64,000 bases of DNA from Planctomycetota bacterium. GTDB taxonomy: Bacteria; Planctomycetota; UBA1135. The stretch covers positions 27,130-91,129 of the forward strand of contig SHNF01000016.1 of the NCBI GenBank assembly GCA_004295085.1. Reading direction: 5' to 3'. The position numbers and the translations under genes were made by a program. The notes below the pieces were generated by a model, which was not told the origin of the DNA, made no database searches, and worked only from the letters and a program-made list of their open reading frames with translations. This document shows positions 24,741-33,320 of the stretch, one piece after another (position 1 is the stretch's first letter; the number at the start of each line of letters is the position of its first letter).

Positions 24741-25111
24741 GAACGCCGCGGTCGCAGCCGCAGCACCCTGATCGCGCTCCCAGAAGTGGAAACGCGCCTG
24801 TTCCAGGAACACTACCCGCCGCTGGTTGTCGCCTACCTGGTGGGGGTCGGTGGATGGCTGGCGGCCAGTCGCTTCCTGCCGCGGCTTCGGCCACGGGCCA
24901 GCCCGACGCCTGGAGATGCGTCGCCGAAGTTCAGGATGCGGGCAAGCCCGCCGACGTCACCGGCTATCGCTGACCCCTCGGCGCCGTCCTGGCCATCCCG
25001 TCCCCTGCCGGCCTGGACCGGGCCGGAGCCCAGATCCTAGGATGCATCCGCGGGCGGCGCCTCCTGGCCCGCCCTTCGCCGGGGTCCAGGACACGTTCGT
25101 GGGAGTCAACG
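24741..25111. other. Intergenic stretch, no confident gene
   Basis: An 84-codon frame at 24786-25040 (GTG start) begins with a hydrophobic helix (PPLVVAYLVGVGGWLAASRF) and then becomes a proline/arginine-rich string with no family character. In another frame a short tail ending in DAGKPADVTGYR at 24973 looks protein-like. These may be remains of a decayed gene. I do not support a coding call. Confidence 0.3.
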
Positions 25112-25528
25112 ATGAAGATGATGCGCCTGGTGTGCTACTCGCTTGGGGCGACTGCTGCTGCGGTCCTGCTGGCCGTGCTTGCTGTTGCAGCTCTGGTTCC
25201 CGAGCTGCGGCCTCCCTGGGTCGTCGCGGTCCCGGCAGCGTTGTTCGCCCTGGGAGGTTGGCTCCTGTTCTTCCTGCCGCTCGTCCTCTGGGAGGGGCGT
25301 ACGGGACGGCGGCTGTCACCATCCCTGCTCATGCTGCTTGGATGCGCAGTCGGGGTCCTGTTTCCCGCCTTCTTCCTCGTGATCAACGGGTCGTACTTCT
25401 GGGAGTGGCATCCCGGTCATCCCATGACCCTGTCACTGCTGGCGGTGCCGGTGGCCGCCGTCGCAGGCTGTACCTACGCCTGCTTGCGGAGGCGGTCGTC
25501 CGGCGGGTCGCCCGTTCCGCCGGTCTAG
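25112..25528 (+). CDS. Small membrane protein, four predicted helices
   Basis: 138 residues from ATG 25112 with GGGAG upstream. Four hydrophobic segments are evident: near residues 6-27 (YSLGATAAAVLLAVLAVAAL), 33-57 (WVVAVPAALFALGGWLLFFL), 70-92 (LLMLLGCAVGVLFPAFFLVI) and 105-125 (LSLLAVPVAAVAGCTYACL). The family is not recognised. The 3' end overlaps the 3' end of the convergent PLD gene by 4 bp. Coding potential is supported by codon usage and membrane topology. Confidence 0.65.
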   Translation: MKMMRLVCYSLGATAAAVLLAVLAVAALVPELRPPWVVAVPAALFALGGWLLFFLPLVLWEGRTGRRLSPSLLMLLGCAVGVLFPAFFLVINGSYFWEWHPGHPMTLSLLAVPVAAVAGCTYACLRRRSSGGSPVPPV

Positions 25529-26787
25529 ACGGCGGGTAACGCGGCCCACATGGCCAGGAACCGGGCGTCGAACTCGGCCGCAAGCGGCCCGCTGTCGAGG
25601 CGGATGCTGAGCTCGTGGGTCTCGTTCAGGCCGGCGTACGTCCAGTTGTGGCTGCCGAGCACGGCCACGCGGCCGTCGGCCACCAGGAGCTTGGAGTGGA
25701 GCAGCGTCTGCGGCTGGTCCAGGCGCACGGCGATACCGGCCGCGCGCAGGCGCTCCAGCACCGGGCGGTTGATGTAGCGGCTCAGGTAGGGCTCGCCCCG
25801 GTCGTCCTGGTCCAGGATGACGCGCACGGTCAGGCCGCGGGCGGCCGCCGCCTCCAGCGCCCGGATCAGCTCGATCGAGCCGGGACTGCCGGCGTCGCCG
25901 GCCGCGGCCGTGGCCAGGAACATCATCAGGTGCAAGGTCCGGGCGGCGCCGGCGGCGACTTCGGTGACCGCGGCGACGTACTCGGAGTTCACCAGCGTCG
26001 CGCCGCTGGCGGGCGCGGCGGCCTCCAGCAGGGCGCGCAGCCGAGCGTGGCGCTGCAGGCGCCGCTGCGCCTCGCTCGCGATCGCGCCGTCGACCACCGA
26101 GGCGGTGCGCTCGGCCTGTTCGGCGATCGTGCCCAGGAACGAGAGGAAGCGCCCGACGGACGCCGCCGGGGCGGCCGCGAGGCGGCGCTGCAGCGCGGCC
26201 TCGTCGCCGAACAGCAGGCTGCAGTCGCTGCGCTCCAGGGCGTGCAGCAGGCTGCCGATCGACGGCGACTCGGCGAAGGCGCGCAGGCTCGGCGAGACCG
26301 ATTGCAGGTGCGGCTGGTCCAGGTAAGCGTCGCGCTGCAGCTGCTCCAGGAGGCGCGGCCCGATGCCGTCGATCTCGAGCAGCTCCTCGAGGCTGGCGAG
26401 ATACGGGCGCTCGCCGACGAAGCGCGCGATGGCGCGCGCCAGCTCGGGACCGATCCCCTGGATCGCTTCGATCTCGGCCTGGGTGGCGCCGCGCAGGCCG
26501 ATGCGCGTGCCCGCAGCCGCGTCCGGCCCCGGTCCGAACGCGCTGCGGCAGCGGCGTGCCGCGGATGCCAGCCAGTCCTCCAGGCGCTGCAGCGTGCGCG
26601 TCCAGTAGATCGCCTGCTCCTGCTCCGCCGTCACCGGCACGTCCGCCACCAGCCGGGGCGTGACCGCCGACGACACGCGCAGGAGCGCTGCTACCACGGC
26701 GTCGCGCTCCGCCGCGCTCCAGGCCGGGACACGGTCCGCAGCCCAGGTGTCGACTTCGCGGCGCGCCGTGGCCGGGCTCAGGCTCAT
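25525..26787 (-). CDS. Phospholipase D-like protein with helix-hairpin-helix region
   Basis: 420 residues from ATG 26787. Residues 105-155 hold two helix-hairpin-helix motifs (EIEAIQGIGPELARAIARF and LLEIDGIGPRLLEQLQ), typical of sequence-independent DNA contact. Residues 270-415 are a PLD-like domain with one HKD motif, HSKLLVADGRVAVLGSHN. One HKD per chain means the active enzyme must dimerise or pair with the HKD protein encoded just upstream, whose stop overlaps this start (ATGA). The HhH region suggests a nuclease rather than a lipase. It is the last gene of a five-gene operon. System unknown. Confidence 0.85.
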   Translation of the reverse strand: MSLSPATARREVDTWAADRVPAWSAAERDAVVAALLRVSSAVTPRLVADVPVTAEQEQAIYWTRTLQRLEDWLASAARRCRSAFGPGPDAAAGTRIGLRGATQAEIEAIQGIGPELARAIARFVGERPYLASLEELLEIDGIGPRLLEQLQRDAYLDQPHLQSVSPSLRAFAESPSIGSLLHALERSDCSLLFGDEAALQRRLAAAPAASVGRFLSFLGTIAEQAERTASVVDGAIASEAQRRLQRHARLRALLEAAAPASGATLVNSEYVAAVTEVAAGAARTLHLMMFLATAAAGDAGSPGSIELIRALEAAAARGLTVRVILDQDDRGEPYLSRYINRPVLERLRAAGIAVRLDQPQTLLHSKLLVADGRVAVLGSHNWTYAGLNETHELSIRLDSGPLAAEFDARFLAMWAALPAV

Positions 26788-27299
26788 GTGCGCGGCATCC
26801 CCCGGCCGTCCGCCCACAGGCGTTGGAACTCTGCCGCGAGCAGCGCGACCGGCTCGCCGCTCAGGAGCACCGCGTCCTCCACGTTGAGACGGAAGGCGTC
26901 GTCGGTCCAGTTCTGGCTGCCGGCGACCGCGACCTCGTCGCACAGGAAGAACTTCGCGTGCGTGCCGCGGCGCGCGTCGCCCGCGTGCTCGAACACGCGC
27001 CGGTGTGGCACGCGGTAGGCCTGCAGGAACATGCCGGCGGCCAGGTTGGCGGCGTCGAGGTCCGCCGTGCGCGCGCTGGCGCTGGTCAGGACGCGCACGT
27101 CCACTCCGGCCTGGCTGCGCGCGGCCAGGGCCAGCAGCAGCTCGAGCACCTGTCCCTCCAGGTCGCGGTGCGGCCGCGGGTCGCACAGGAACATGCACAC
27201 CCACGCGCGCCGCTGCGCCGCTTCGACGCCGGCCAGGGCCAGCTCGAAGTACTCGCGCTCGGGCAGGCGCACGGCGCGGCCGCCGGCGAAGGCCGTCAT
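26784..27299 (-). CDS. Phospholipase D-like single-HKD protein
   Basis: 171 residues from ATG 27299, which overlaps the previous stop (ATGA). It has a compact PLD half-domain: EYFELALAGVEAAQRRAWVC, an oligomer strand VDVRVLTSASART, and the HKD motif HAKFFLCDEVAVAGSQN. Compared with bacterial single-domain PLD nucleases (about 150-180 residues) the length is normal. No signal peptide is visible, so it acts in the cytoplasm. It likely pairs with itself or with the downstream HhH-PLD protein. Confidence 0.85.
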   Translation of the reverse strand: MTAFAGGRAVRLPEREYFELALAGVEAAQRRAWVCMFLCDPRPHRDLEGQVLELLLALAARSQAGVDVRVLTSASARTADLDAANLAAGMFLQAYRVPHRRVFEHAGDARRGTHAKFFLCDEVAVAGSQNWTDDAFRLNVEDAVLLSGEPVALLAAEFQRLWADGRGMPRT

Positions 27300-27565
27300 G
27301 GGCGCGCCCACTCCGCGCGCAGTTCCGCCAGGCGCCGGCGCACGTCGGCACCGCGCCGCTCGAAGGCCAGGTCGGACTCGCGCGACAGCGCCGCGCGCCG
27401 CCATACGCGCTCGCGCAGCGCGGAAGCCTCGTCCGTCTCCGGCAGCCGCGACGCGATCCGGCCCTGCACCAGCACGTTGGCGCGGCTGGTGGCCCGGTAG
27501 GCGTCGTACAACGCGGCCAAACGGCGCCCTGCGGCGTACATCAGGACGGCGGCATCCTCGTCCAT
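27296..27565 (-). CDS. Small helical protein of PLD operon (unknown)
   Basis: 89 residues from ATG 27565, which overlaps the previous stop by one base (TGATG). Sequence is almost entirely helical and charged (LMYAAGRRLAALYDAYRATS, then RLPETDEASALRERVWRRAA and a C-terminal RRLAELRAEWARP). No family is recognised. Coupling on both sides makes co-translation with the acidic protein and the PLD proteins very likely. It may be an adaptor or inhibitor. Confidence 0.7.
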   Translation of the reverse strand: MDEDAAVLMYAAGRRLAALYDAYRATSRANVLVQGRIASRLPETDEASALRERVWRRAALSRESDLAFERRGADVRRRLAELRAEWARP

Positions 27566-27834
27566 CAGAACCTCCCGTGAATCTCGATCCCCCAGGGATC
27601 CCAGGTGGGCGTCATCCAGATGTCCTCGCCGAGCGGCACGCCTTCCGGAAAGTCCTCGAACGGATCGCCATCCTCGGCCGGGTCGGGCGGGTCCGTGAAC
27701 CAGTCGTCGCCGAGGCCGTCGGAATCGTAGAAATCGTCCGGGACGTCGAGGTCGAGATCGTCCTCGGGCAGCCCCTCGTCGCAGAGCTCGCAGCTCAGGC
27801 ACTCGGCGAAGCATCCAAGGTCGAGATAGGACAT
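27565..27834 (-). CDS. Small, very acidic protein with N-terminal Cys cluster (unknown)
   Basis: 89 residues. The N-terminus carries four closely spaced cysteines (C8-x3-C12-x2-C15-x2-C18), a plausible metal or disulfide knuckle. The central 50 residues are extremely Asp/Glu/Pro-rich (PEDDLDLDVPDDFYDSDG), followed by an aromatic tail (TPTWDPWGIEIHGRF). Strong acidity recalls DNA mimics or inhibitors of DNA-binding enzymes. That would fit a partner of the PLD nucleases, but it is only a suggestion. It starts 6 bp after the preceding gene. Confidence 0.7.
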   Translation of the reverse strand: MSYLDLGCFAECLSCELCDEGLPEDDLDLDVPDDFYDSDGLGDDWFTDPPDPAEDGDPFEDFPEGVPLGEDIWMTPTWDPWGIEIHGRF

Positions 27835-27840
27835 GGGCTC

Positions 27841-28107
27841 TTACGGGCGCCCGCCCAGCCCCAGCGAATCGAACGTATTGCGCACCAGCGCCTCCAGCTC
27901 CTCCCGCGTGTAGAACACCTGGTACAGGAGCCGCAGGCGCTTCAGCTCGCTCGCCGGATCGACGCTGCGCGCAGCCAGGATCGCGTCCACCGCCGCCTGC
28001 ACCGCCGGCTCGATCCCGCCGGCGTCTTCGATCTTCTGGCGCAGGAGCACGGCCTGGCGCGCGGCGCGCCGGGCGTCGACCGGGATCGGTTGCAAATCGA
28101 TGGGCAT
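27841..28107 (-). CDS. Small helical protein, first gene of PLD operon (unknown)
   Basis: 88 residues from ATG 28107. Sequence is helical with a Leu/Arg-rich heptad-like pattern (ARRAARQAVLLRQKIEDAGG, LKRLRLLYQVFYTREELEAL). The frame is open further upstream, but the shorter start keeps the coding-like region. No family recognised. A palindrome centred near 28250 (TTTCCGCAATTGCGGAAA) lies about 140 bp upstream and is shared with two other loci. The five genes 28107 to 25525 are spaced 6 bp or less or overlap. Confidence 0.65.
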   Translation of the reverse strand: MPIDLQPIPVDARRAARQAVLLRQKIEDAGGIEPAVQAAVDAILAARSVDPASELKRLRLLYQVFYTREELEALVRNTFDSLGLGGRP

Positions 28108-28232
28108 GAAGACATCCCCGCTGCCGTTTCTGGGGGTGGCGCAGTATAGGCGTGCCCGCCGTCCCGGCAACAGGATCGCGCTCGGTGATCCAGCACCCGG
28201 GCACTTGAGGGCCGGGAGGCCCTACGGACTCG

Positions 28233-28259
28233 CTTCCACATTTCCGCAATTGCGGAAAG
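28233..28259. promoter_or_regulatory. Palindromic operator-like site 1 upstream of PLD operon
   Basis: The 18-bp perfect palindrome TTTCCGCAATTGCGGAAA occupies 28241-28258, flanked by CTTCCACA. Read on the minus strand it gives TTGCGGAAA-TGT-GGAAG, matching sites near 37238 and 38034. It lies in the 200-bp gap between the VCBS gene terminator and the first gene of the PLD operon. Confidence 0.55.
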
Positions 28260-28271
28260 CCGCGACGAAGG

Positions 28272-28296
28272 CGCCGGGGAAGGTGCCTTCCCGGCG
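28272..28296 (-). terminator. Probable terminator hairpin of the VCBS gene
   Basis: CGCCGGGGAAGG (28272-28283) pairs with CCTTCCCGGCG (28286-28296), with one bulged G and a 2-base centre, starting 13 bp past the VCBS stop on the minus strand. No U-tract follows, so termination may be of the intrinsic GC-hairpin type often seen in high-GC genomes. Confidence 0.45.
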
Positions 28297-28308
28297 TGCG
28301 ACCGGCGC

Positions 28309-29781
28309 TCAGTTGTTCTTCATCAGCACGACCACGTCCGCGATCTCGTCGGTGAGCGCGAGGTCCAGGTCGCCGTCGTTGTCGGTGTCGAGCAGGATCG
28401 CGCACGAAGGGTTCGACGGCGCCGTGACGTGGAACCAGAACGCGAAGCTGCCGCTGCCGTCGTTGCGGTAGAAGCGCCAGAAGCCGCCGCCGAAGCTCGA
28501 GACGGCCCAGTCGAGGTCGCCGTCGCCGTCCAGGTCGCCGAGATCGGTCGAGACGGTGTGCGCGCCGATGGTCACGGTCGAAACCGGCTTGAACACGCCC
28601 GTCCCGGTGTTCTTGAGGATGCCGGCCGTGCCGGAGGTCGAGTTGGCGGTGGAAGCGTCCAAGTCGCCGTCGCCGTCCACGTCGCCCAGCGTCACGACCC
28701 AGGTCTGGCCGCCGCTGCCCTGCGCCGCGCCGGCCGGCGTGAACGTGCCGTTGCCGTTGCCGCGCAGCGTGCGCACGTGGCTGCCGTCGCGCCCGGCCAC
28801 GACCAGGTCGGCGATCCCGTCGTGGTCCATGTCCCCCGCCGCCAGGCCGTACTCCCCGTCCACCCCGCCGTCGAAGAAGCTGGGCGGGCCGAACACGCCG
28901 CTGCCGTCGTTGAGCATCAGCGACAGGTTGTTGCTGGCGTTGTTGCAGTTCACGATGTCGAAGTCCGCGTCGCCGTCCACGTCGAGCGCGGCGATGCCGT
29001 GCGGCTCCTGGCCGACGCTGATCGACTGCGCCGGGCCGAAGCTGCCGTCGCCGCTGCCCAGCAGGATCCACACGTCCTCGCTCGAGCTGGCCGCGGCGCA
29101 GATGTCGGCGTCGCCGTCGTTGTCGAAGTCGGCCGTCGCGTTCGGGCTGGCCTCGTCCCCGATCGGCTCCGGCGGCAGGAACGGGCCGTAGTTGCCCGTG
29201 CCGTCGGCCAGGTTGAGGAACACGCGCAGGTCGGCGCTGACCTCGTTGACCGTCGTCAGATCGGGATAGCCGTCGTGGTTGAGGTCGGTCCCCGCGGCGC
29301 CGTAGATGCGCGTCTGCTCGCCGTGGTTGTTGGAGAGGACGGCATACTGCGTGAAGCTGCCGCCCGAGGGCTGGACCTCGGTCCCGAACTGGAAGGCGTA
29401 CCCCGCCGCCCGCAGGCGCGTGCCGTCGAGGCCGCGGATCGTGCGCGCCAGGTTGACCCACACCACCTCGCCGGCGGAGAAGTCATCGTCCGGAGTGAAC
29501 TCGACCCCCAGGCCGCCGGCGATCAGCGCGTACGCCCCCCGCGCCGCGCCGCTGTGGCGCCCGAACACCCGGAAGCTGGCCGCGTCGACGCTGGCGAGGT
29601 CGACCGCGCGGTCAAAGAGGACACGCACCGTCGTCGTCACCGGCGCGGATGAGACCGAGGCCGGCTGCGTCCCCACCACCGCCATGGGCCCGCGGGGACC
29701 GGGAGCCGTGTAGGTCTGCGCTCCGACGGCGGAAGCGAGACCGAGCAGGGCCGCAAGTGCCAAGGAGCAGCGCGCGATCAT
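28309..29781 (-). CDS. Secreted VCBS-repeat protein with SbsA-type Ig-like domain
   Basis: 490 residues from ATG 29781 with GGAGG just upstream. The signal peptide (ARCSLALAALLGLASAVGAQ) is cleavable. Residues 40-140 look like a bacterial Ig-like (SbsA) domain (VTTTVRVLFDRAVDLASVDA). From residue 160 come at least six VCBS/FG-GAP-like calcium-binding repeats with D-x-D-x-D-G signatures (DLNHDGYPDL, DFDNDGDADI, DVDGDADFDI, DMDHDGIADL, DVDGDGDLDA, DLDGDGDLDW, DTDNDGDLDL). It is an exported beta-propeller surface or matrix protein, typical of Planctomycetota; adhesion or binding role is inferred. Confidence 0.9.
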   Translation of the reverse strand: MIARCSLALAALLGLASAVGAQTYTAPGPRGPMAVVGTQPASVSSAPVTTTVRVLFDRAVDLASVDAASFRVFGRHSGAARGAYALIAGGLGVEFTPDDDFSAGEVVWVNLARTIRGLDGTRLRAAGYAFQFGTEVQPSGGSFTQYAVLSNNHGEQTRIYGAAGTDLNHDGYPDLTTVNEVSADLRVFLNLADGTGNYGPFLPPEPIGDEASPNATADFDNDGDADICAAASSSEDVWILLGSGDGSFGPAQSISVGQEPHGIAALDVDGDADFDIVNCNNASNNLSLMLNDGSGVFGPPSFFDGGVDGEYGLAAGDMDHDGIADLVVAGRDGSHVRTLRGNGNGTFTPAGAAQGSGGQTWVVTLGDVDGDGDLDASTANSTSGTAGILKNTGTGVFKPVSTVTIGAHTVSTDLGDLDGDGDLDWAVSSFGGGFWRFYRNDGSGSFAFWFHVTAPSNPSCAILLDTDNDGDLDLALTDEIADVVVLMKNN

Positions 29782-29877
29782 GGGAACCTCCAAGAGGGGA
29801 GGGCCGCGGACGCCGGCGACACCGGCGCGCCGGACCGGCACGCTACGCCGCGCTCGCGCGCGCCGCCTTCTGTAGAT

Positions 29878-31620
29878 CTACCGACCCCGCGCGTGCGGCG
29901 CGGGCAGGTCGGAGCCGGTCGGAGGGGTCTCCTCGATGCCGTAGAGGTCCAGCTCCTCGAGGAGGATGGCGGGGGTGATGATGGCGTAGGGGGTGCCGGT
30001 GGCTTGGTTCCAGATGGCCGGGGTCTTGCCGGCGGCCTGGATGTCGCGGAGCGCAGTGACGGAGACCGTGTCGAACTCGAGGCCGCGGACCGGCTCCTCG
30101 CGGCCGTCGTCGACGTAGACCTTGGTCACCTGGAGCGGGTCGCCGAGCGCGCTCATCTCGCGGCCGCGCGAGCGCTGCTGGAACAGGGCGCGGAGGTCGC
30201 GGGCGGAGACGCCGGAGCTGAGGCCGGCCATGCCGGGGGCCAGGGCCGAGATGCGCAGCCCGTATTCGAGGCCGGCGTCCGCGGCGGCATCGCGGAGCGC
30301 CTGGTGCAGGGCGGCGTCGCCGAGGCCGTCCTCGTGCTCGATGAAAAGGTTGCCCAGCGTCGCACGCACAGATCCTCCCCCGCCGCGGCCGTGGCCTGTG
30401 GAGCCGGAGAAGGCGGCGGTCGGGGTGCGGGAGCAGAGCATCGTCTTGAGGATGCCGTCCGTAACCAGGTCCACCGCGCGGGGTGACACCCCCTCGTCGT
30501 CGAAGGCGTAGTGGCCGGCGAGCGGGGTTCCGGCGAAGGTCGCGGCGGTCGGATCGTCGCGGATGCGGAAGCCCGCGGGCAGCAGGCGCTTGCCGGCGAG
30601 CCGCTCCAGGTTCTCGCCGCCGGCGAAGCGGCGGCGCTCGCCGCCGGGGTCCACCGGCTGGGCAGCGATGCCGCGGGCCAGGAGAGCTTCGAAGAGCTGC
30701 GCCGCGGCGGGCCCATCGAATAGGACCGGGCCTGTGTAGCCGTCGAGGCGGGGTGCGGCGGCCGTGGTCGCGAGCGTGGCCACGAGCTCCGCGAAGTCGG
30801 TCTCCAGCTCGGCCCGGCTGGGCAGCTCTTCCAGGGAGAGCGCGAGATAGCGCAGGCTCTGGCTGAGGCGGGTGCGCTCCGGCGTCTCGACGCTCGCCGC
30901 AAGGCGCAGCTCGATCAGGACGGTGCCATGACGCAGCCGCGCGCCTTCGGAACTGACGAGGTAGCGGTTGCGCGCGGCGGCGGAGAGGCTGACGCTCCCG
31001 TCCACCACATCCGGGTGGCGGTTGAGCAGCGACGAGACCGCCGCCAGGTCCTCGACGCGCCGCTCCCAGTCTGCGTCGGCAATGCCGAGGCGCGCGAGTG
31101 GGAGCAGGGAGGCGACCGGCTCGGCCGGCGTGAAGCTCGCCGGGCGCGGCTCAGCCTCTTCCTTGGGCTGGTTGGCGAGCTTCTCGGCCAGCGCCTCGAC
31201 CGAGCGCTTGTAGGCGGCGTCCGAGGCCAGCCAGACGGCGTGGCGGATGGCGTCGTAGTCGTCCTGCACTGGCAGCGCCGTGCCGCCGCCGCCGAAGGAA
31301 GAGCGTCCCCCGCCCCGGCCGCCGCCGAAGCCGCTCGCGCCGGTCGCGGCGTTCGAGCTGTCCAGCTCGTAGCTTCCGGCGCGGACGTCGGCGCTGAGGG
31401 TGCGCGAGCGCCCGCGCGTGGTGTCGACCACGCCGCCGAAGCTGGCCTCGGCGCGGCGGAAGTCGGTGTCGTCCACGTTGTAGCGGGTGTAGTAGGGAGG
31501 ATCGGCGCCGTCGAGGCGCAGCGTCATCGTGCGCTGGAGCTCATCGGACAGGGCCCGGATCACGGGGTCGTCCGGCTGGGCGGGCGCCTGGGGCAGGAGC
31601 AGGAGGAGAATGGGGAGCAT
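29878..31620 (-). CDS. TldE/PmbA-like secreted protein (no zinc motif)
   Basis: 580 residues from ATG 31620, whose A is also the last base of the previous gene's TGA stop. The N-terminus is a short signal peptide (LPILLLLLPQAPAQ). Its layout mirrors the preceding gene: PYYTRYNVDDTDFRR, a Gly-rich insertion (GFGGGRGGGRSSFGGGG), YLVSSEGARLRHG, and LAGHYAFDDEGVSPRAVDLV. At the position of the TldD HExxxH motif it instead reads AQLFEALLARG, so zinc is not bound. TldE is the inactive partner of TldD in known proteolytic complexes. It therefore probably forms a heteromeric complex with the protein encoded upstream, outside the cytoplasm. Confidence 0.8.
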   Translation of the reverse strand: MLPILLLLLPQAPAQPDDPVIRALSDELQRTMTLRLDGADPPYYTRYNVDDTDFRRAEASFGGVVDTTRGRSRTLSADVRAGSYELDSSNAATGASGFGGGRGGGRSSFGGGGTALPVQDDYDAIRHAVWLASDAAYKRSVEALAEKLANQPKEEAEPRPASFTPAEPVASLLPLARLGIADADWERRVEDLAAVSSLLNRHPDVVDGSVSLSAAARNRYLVSSEGARLRHGTVLIELRLAASVETPERTRLSQSLRYLALSLEELPSRAELETDFAELVATLATTAAAPRLDGYTGPVLFDGPAAAQLFEALLARGIAAQPVDPGGERRRFAGGENLERLAGKRLLPAGFRIRDDPTAATFAGTPLAGHYAFDDEGVSPRAVDLVTDGILKTMLCSRTPTAAFSGSTGHGRGGGGSVRATLGNLFIEHEDGLGDAALHQALRDAAADAGLEYGLRISALAPGMAGLSSGVSARDLRALFQQRSRGREMSALGDPLQVTKVYVDDGREEPVRGLEFDTVSVTALRDIQAAGKTPAIWNQATGTPYAIITPAILLEELDLYGIEETPPTGSDLPAPHARGR

Positions 31621-33320
31621 CAGGCTTGCTCCGGGGCGATCGGGGAGGGAAGAATGGGCAGGCGCTCCTGCGAGCGCTCGCGCCGCTCGATCTCGATCTC
31701 CTCGACCAGGATGCTGGGCGAGGTGGCGGTCACCGGCACCCAGCCGGACTCCGCGCCGCAGGTTCCGTTGAAGACCGCGGGGTCGTCGCCGGTGCACAGG
31801 ATCTTGGAGAAGCAGGAGAGCGGAGTGCCGACGATGTCCACGCCGCGCACCAGCTCGTCGGGACGGCCGTCGGCCCAGATGCGGCGCACCACGATCGGCA
31901 GCACCTTGAACGCCTGCGGGCCGCCGCGGCTGGTCGAGGTGAAGCCGCCGGAGATGTCCTCGAACAGGAAGCCGTAGGGTTTCTGCTGCTTCCGGCATTC
32001 CTCGATGAGCATCCTGCGCAGCTCCTCGAAGGGGACCGCCCGGGTCGACTCGACCATCAGGTTGCCCTGGCGGGAGACCGCCGGCCGGCCCGGCTCGCGG
32101 CGGCCATGGCCGTTGGACCGGTCGAAGCCGGGCAGCGGCGAGCGCGACATCAGGAACGTCTGCAGGATCCCGTCGCGGATCAGCTCCACGCGCCGGGCCG
32201 GGATGCCTTCGTCGTCGAAGCGGTAGAAGCCGCGCAGGTCCTCGCCCCGAAAGCTCGCCAGCGTCGGGTCGTCCACCACGCTCAGGAACGCGGGCAGCAC
32301 CGCCTGGCCGACCATGTTGGTGAACGTCTGCCCCTCGCTCACGTCCTTCTGCCGGTGGCCTTCGATGCGATGGCCGAAGATCTCGTGGAAGAAGACGCCG
32401 CTCGCCCGGTTGAGCAGGATGGCCGGACCGGTGTAGGGCTCGACCACCGGCGCCTGCCGCAACGCGAGCACCTGGTCGATCACGCCCTGGAACGCGGCCG
32501 CCATCTCCTGTTCCGTCGGCAGCCGGTCCTCGCTGGCGGCGTTGAAGATGTACGACTGCTCCAGCTCCATGCCGTCCTCACCGCGCGTGCTCGCGCTGAG
32601 CACCACGCGCAGGAGCTTGCGGCCGGTCCGCAGCCGCGACCCCTCGCTGCTGGCCAGCAACCGGTTCTCGGCCGTGCCGGCAACGCTGACCGAGGAGCCG
32701 TAGATCAGCGGGTACTTCTTCGCCAGGGCGGAAACGCGACGCACGCGCTCGCTCCATACACCCGCATCGATCTGCAGCGCGATCTCGTCCTCGAAGAAGG
32801 ACACCGGATGTTCGCGGGAGAAGTCGGCCGCCTGGTGCTCCTCCTCGACCATGGTCTTCTGATTGGCCTCGACTTGCCGGAAGCGCTCGTACGCGGCGTC
32901 GAAGGCCGCGCCCGTGGCCTGCCACAGGGCGAAGCGGATGGCGTCGGGGTCGTCGTCCAGCGCGATCGCCGCGCCGCCGCCGGCCGGGAAACCCCCGCCG
33001 AATCCGCCGCCGCCGCGGATGGGATGGGTGCTGTCGAGCTGGTAATCCCCCACCCGCAGGTCCAGGTCCAGGAGGCGCTCGCGGCGCTCGCTGTCGGCGT
33101 AGAGCGCGCCCAGCCGGGCCTGGATGGTCGCGCTGACGGTGTCCGTCACCGAATAGGACAGGTAGTAGGGCTTGGTGCCGTCCTCCGCGGCCAGTTCCTG
33201 CATCGAGTACTCGATCTCCTCCGCGAGCAGCGTCACGAGCGGCGGCTCCGCCGACGCCTCCGGCGCCTGCGGGAAGCCGGCCAGGAGCGGGGTCAAAGAA
33301 AGGAGGAGAAGGGTGCTCAT
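31620..33320 (-). CDS. TldD/PmbA-like secreted metallopeptidase
   Basis: 566 residues. The signal peptide is TLLLLSLTPLLAGFPQAPEA. The PYYLSYSVTDTVSATIQA segment, a Gly-rich loop, RLLASSEGSRLRTG and the zinc motif FFH312EIFGH317RIEGH give a TldD-type site; a later GFYRFDDEGIPARRVELI and the C-terminal CSGILCTGDD-like SKILCTGDDPAVFNG follow the family. Classical TldD/E act in the cytoplasm on microcin, CcdA and peptide maturation, so secretion is atypical for the original family but seen in other phyla. Its stop overlaps the start of the inactive partner. Confidence 0.85.
   Translation of the reverse strand: MSTLLLLSLTPLLAGFPQAPEASAEPPLVTLLAEEIEYSMQELAAEDGTKPYYLSYSVTDTVSATIQARLGALYADSERRERLLDLDLRVGDYQLDSTHPIRGGGGFGGGFPAGGGAAIALDDDPDAIRFALWQATGAAFDAAYERFRQVEANQKTMVEEEHQAADFSREHPVSFFEDEIALQIDAGVWSERVRRVSALAKKYPLIYGSSVSVAGTAENRLLASSEGSRLRTGRKLLRVVLSASTRGEDGMELEQSYIFNAASEDRLPTEQEMAAAFQGVIDQVLALRQAPVVEPYTGPAILLNRASGVFFHEIFGHRIEGHRQKDVSEGQTFTNMVGQAVLPAFLSVVDDPTLASFRGEDLRGFYRFDDEGIPARRVELIRDGILQTFLMSRSPLPGFDRSNGHGRREPGRPAVSRQGNLMVESTRAVPFEELRRMLIEECRKQQKPYGFLFEDISGGFTSTSRGGPQAFKVLPIVVRRIWADGRPDELVRGVDIVGTPLSCFSKILCTGDDPAVFNGTCGAESGWVPVTATSPSILVEEIEIERRERSQERLPILPSPIAPEQA

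Noticed and set aside
24786..25040. 84-codon frame with an N-terminal hydrophobic segment
   Set aside because: The remainder is Pro/Arg/Ser low complexity, there is no ribosome site, and another frame also looks protein-like at the end; not supported as a gene.
28309..29781. Regularly repeated GC-rich DNA units suggesting a CRISPR-like or satellite array
   Set aside because: The repeats are the in-frame DGDGD calcium loops of the VCBS propeller and show codon-level divergence; no identical direct repeats with unique spacers occur. The same applies to 58360-60087.
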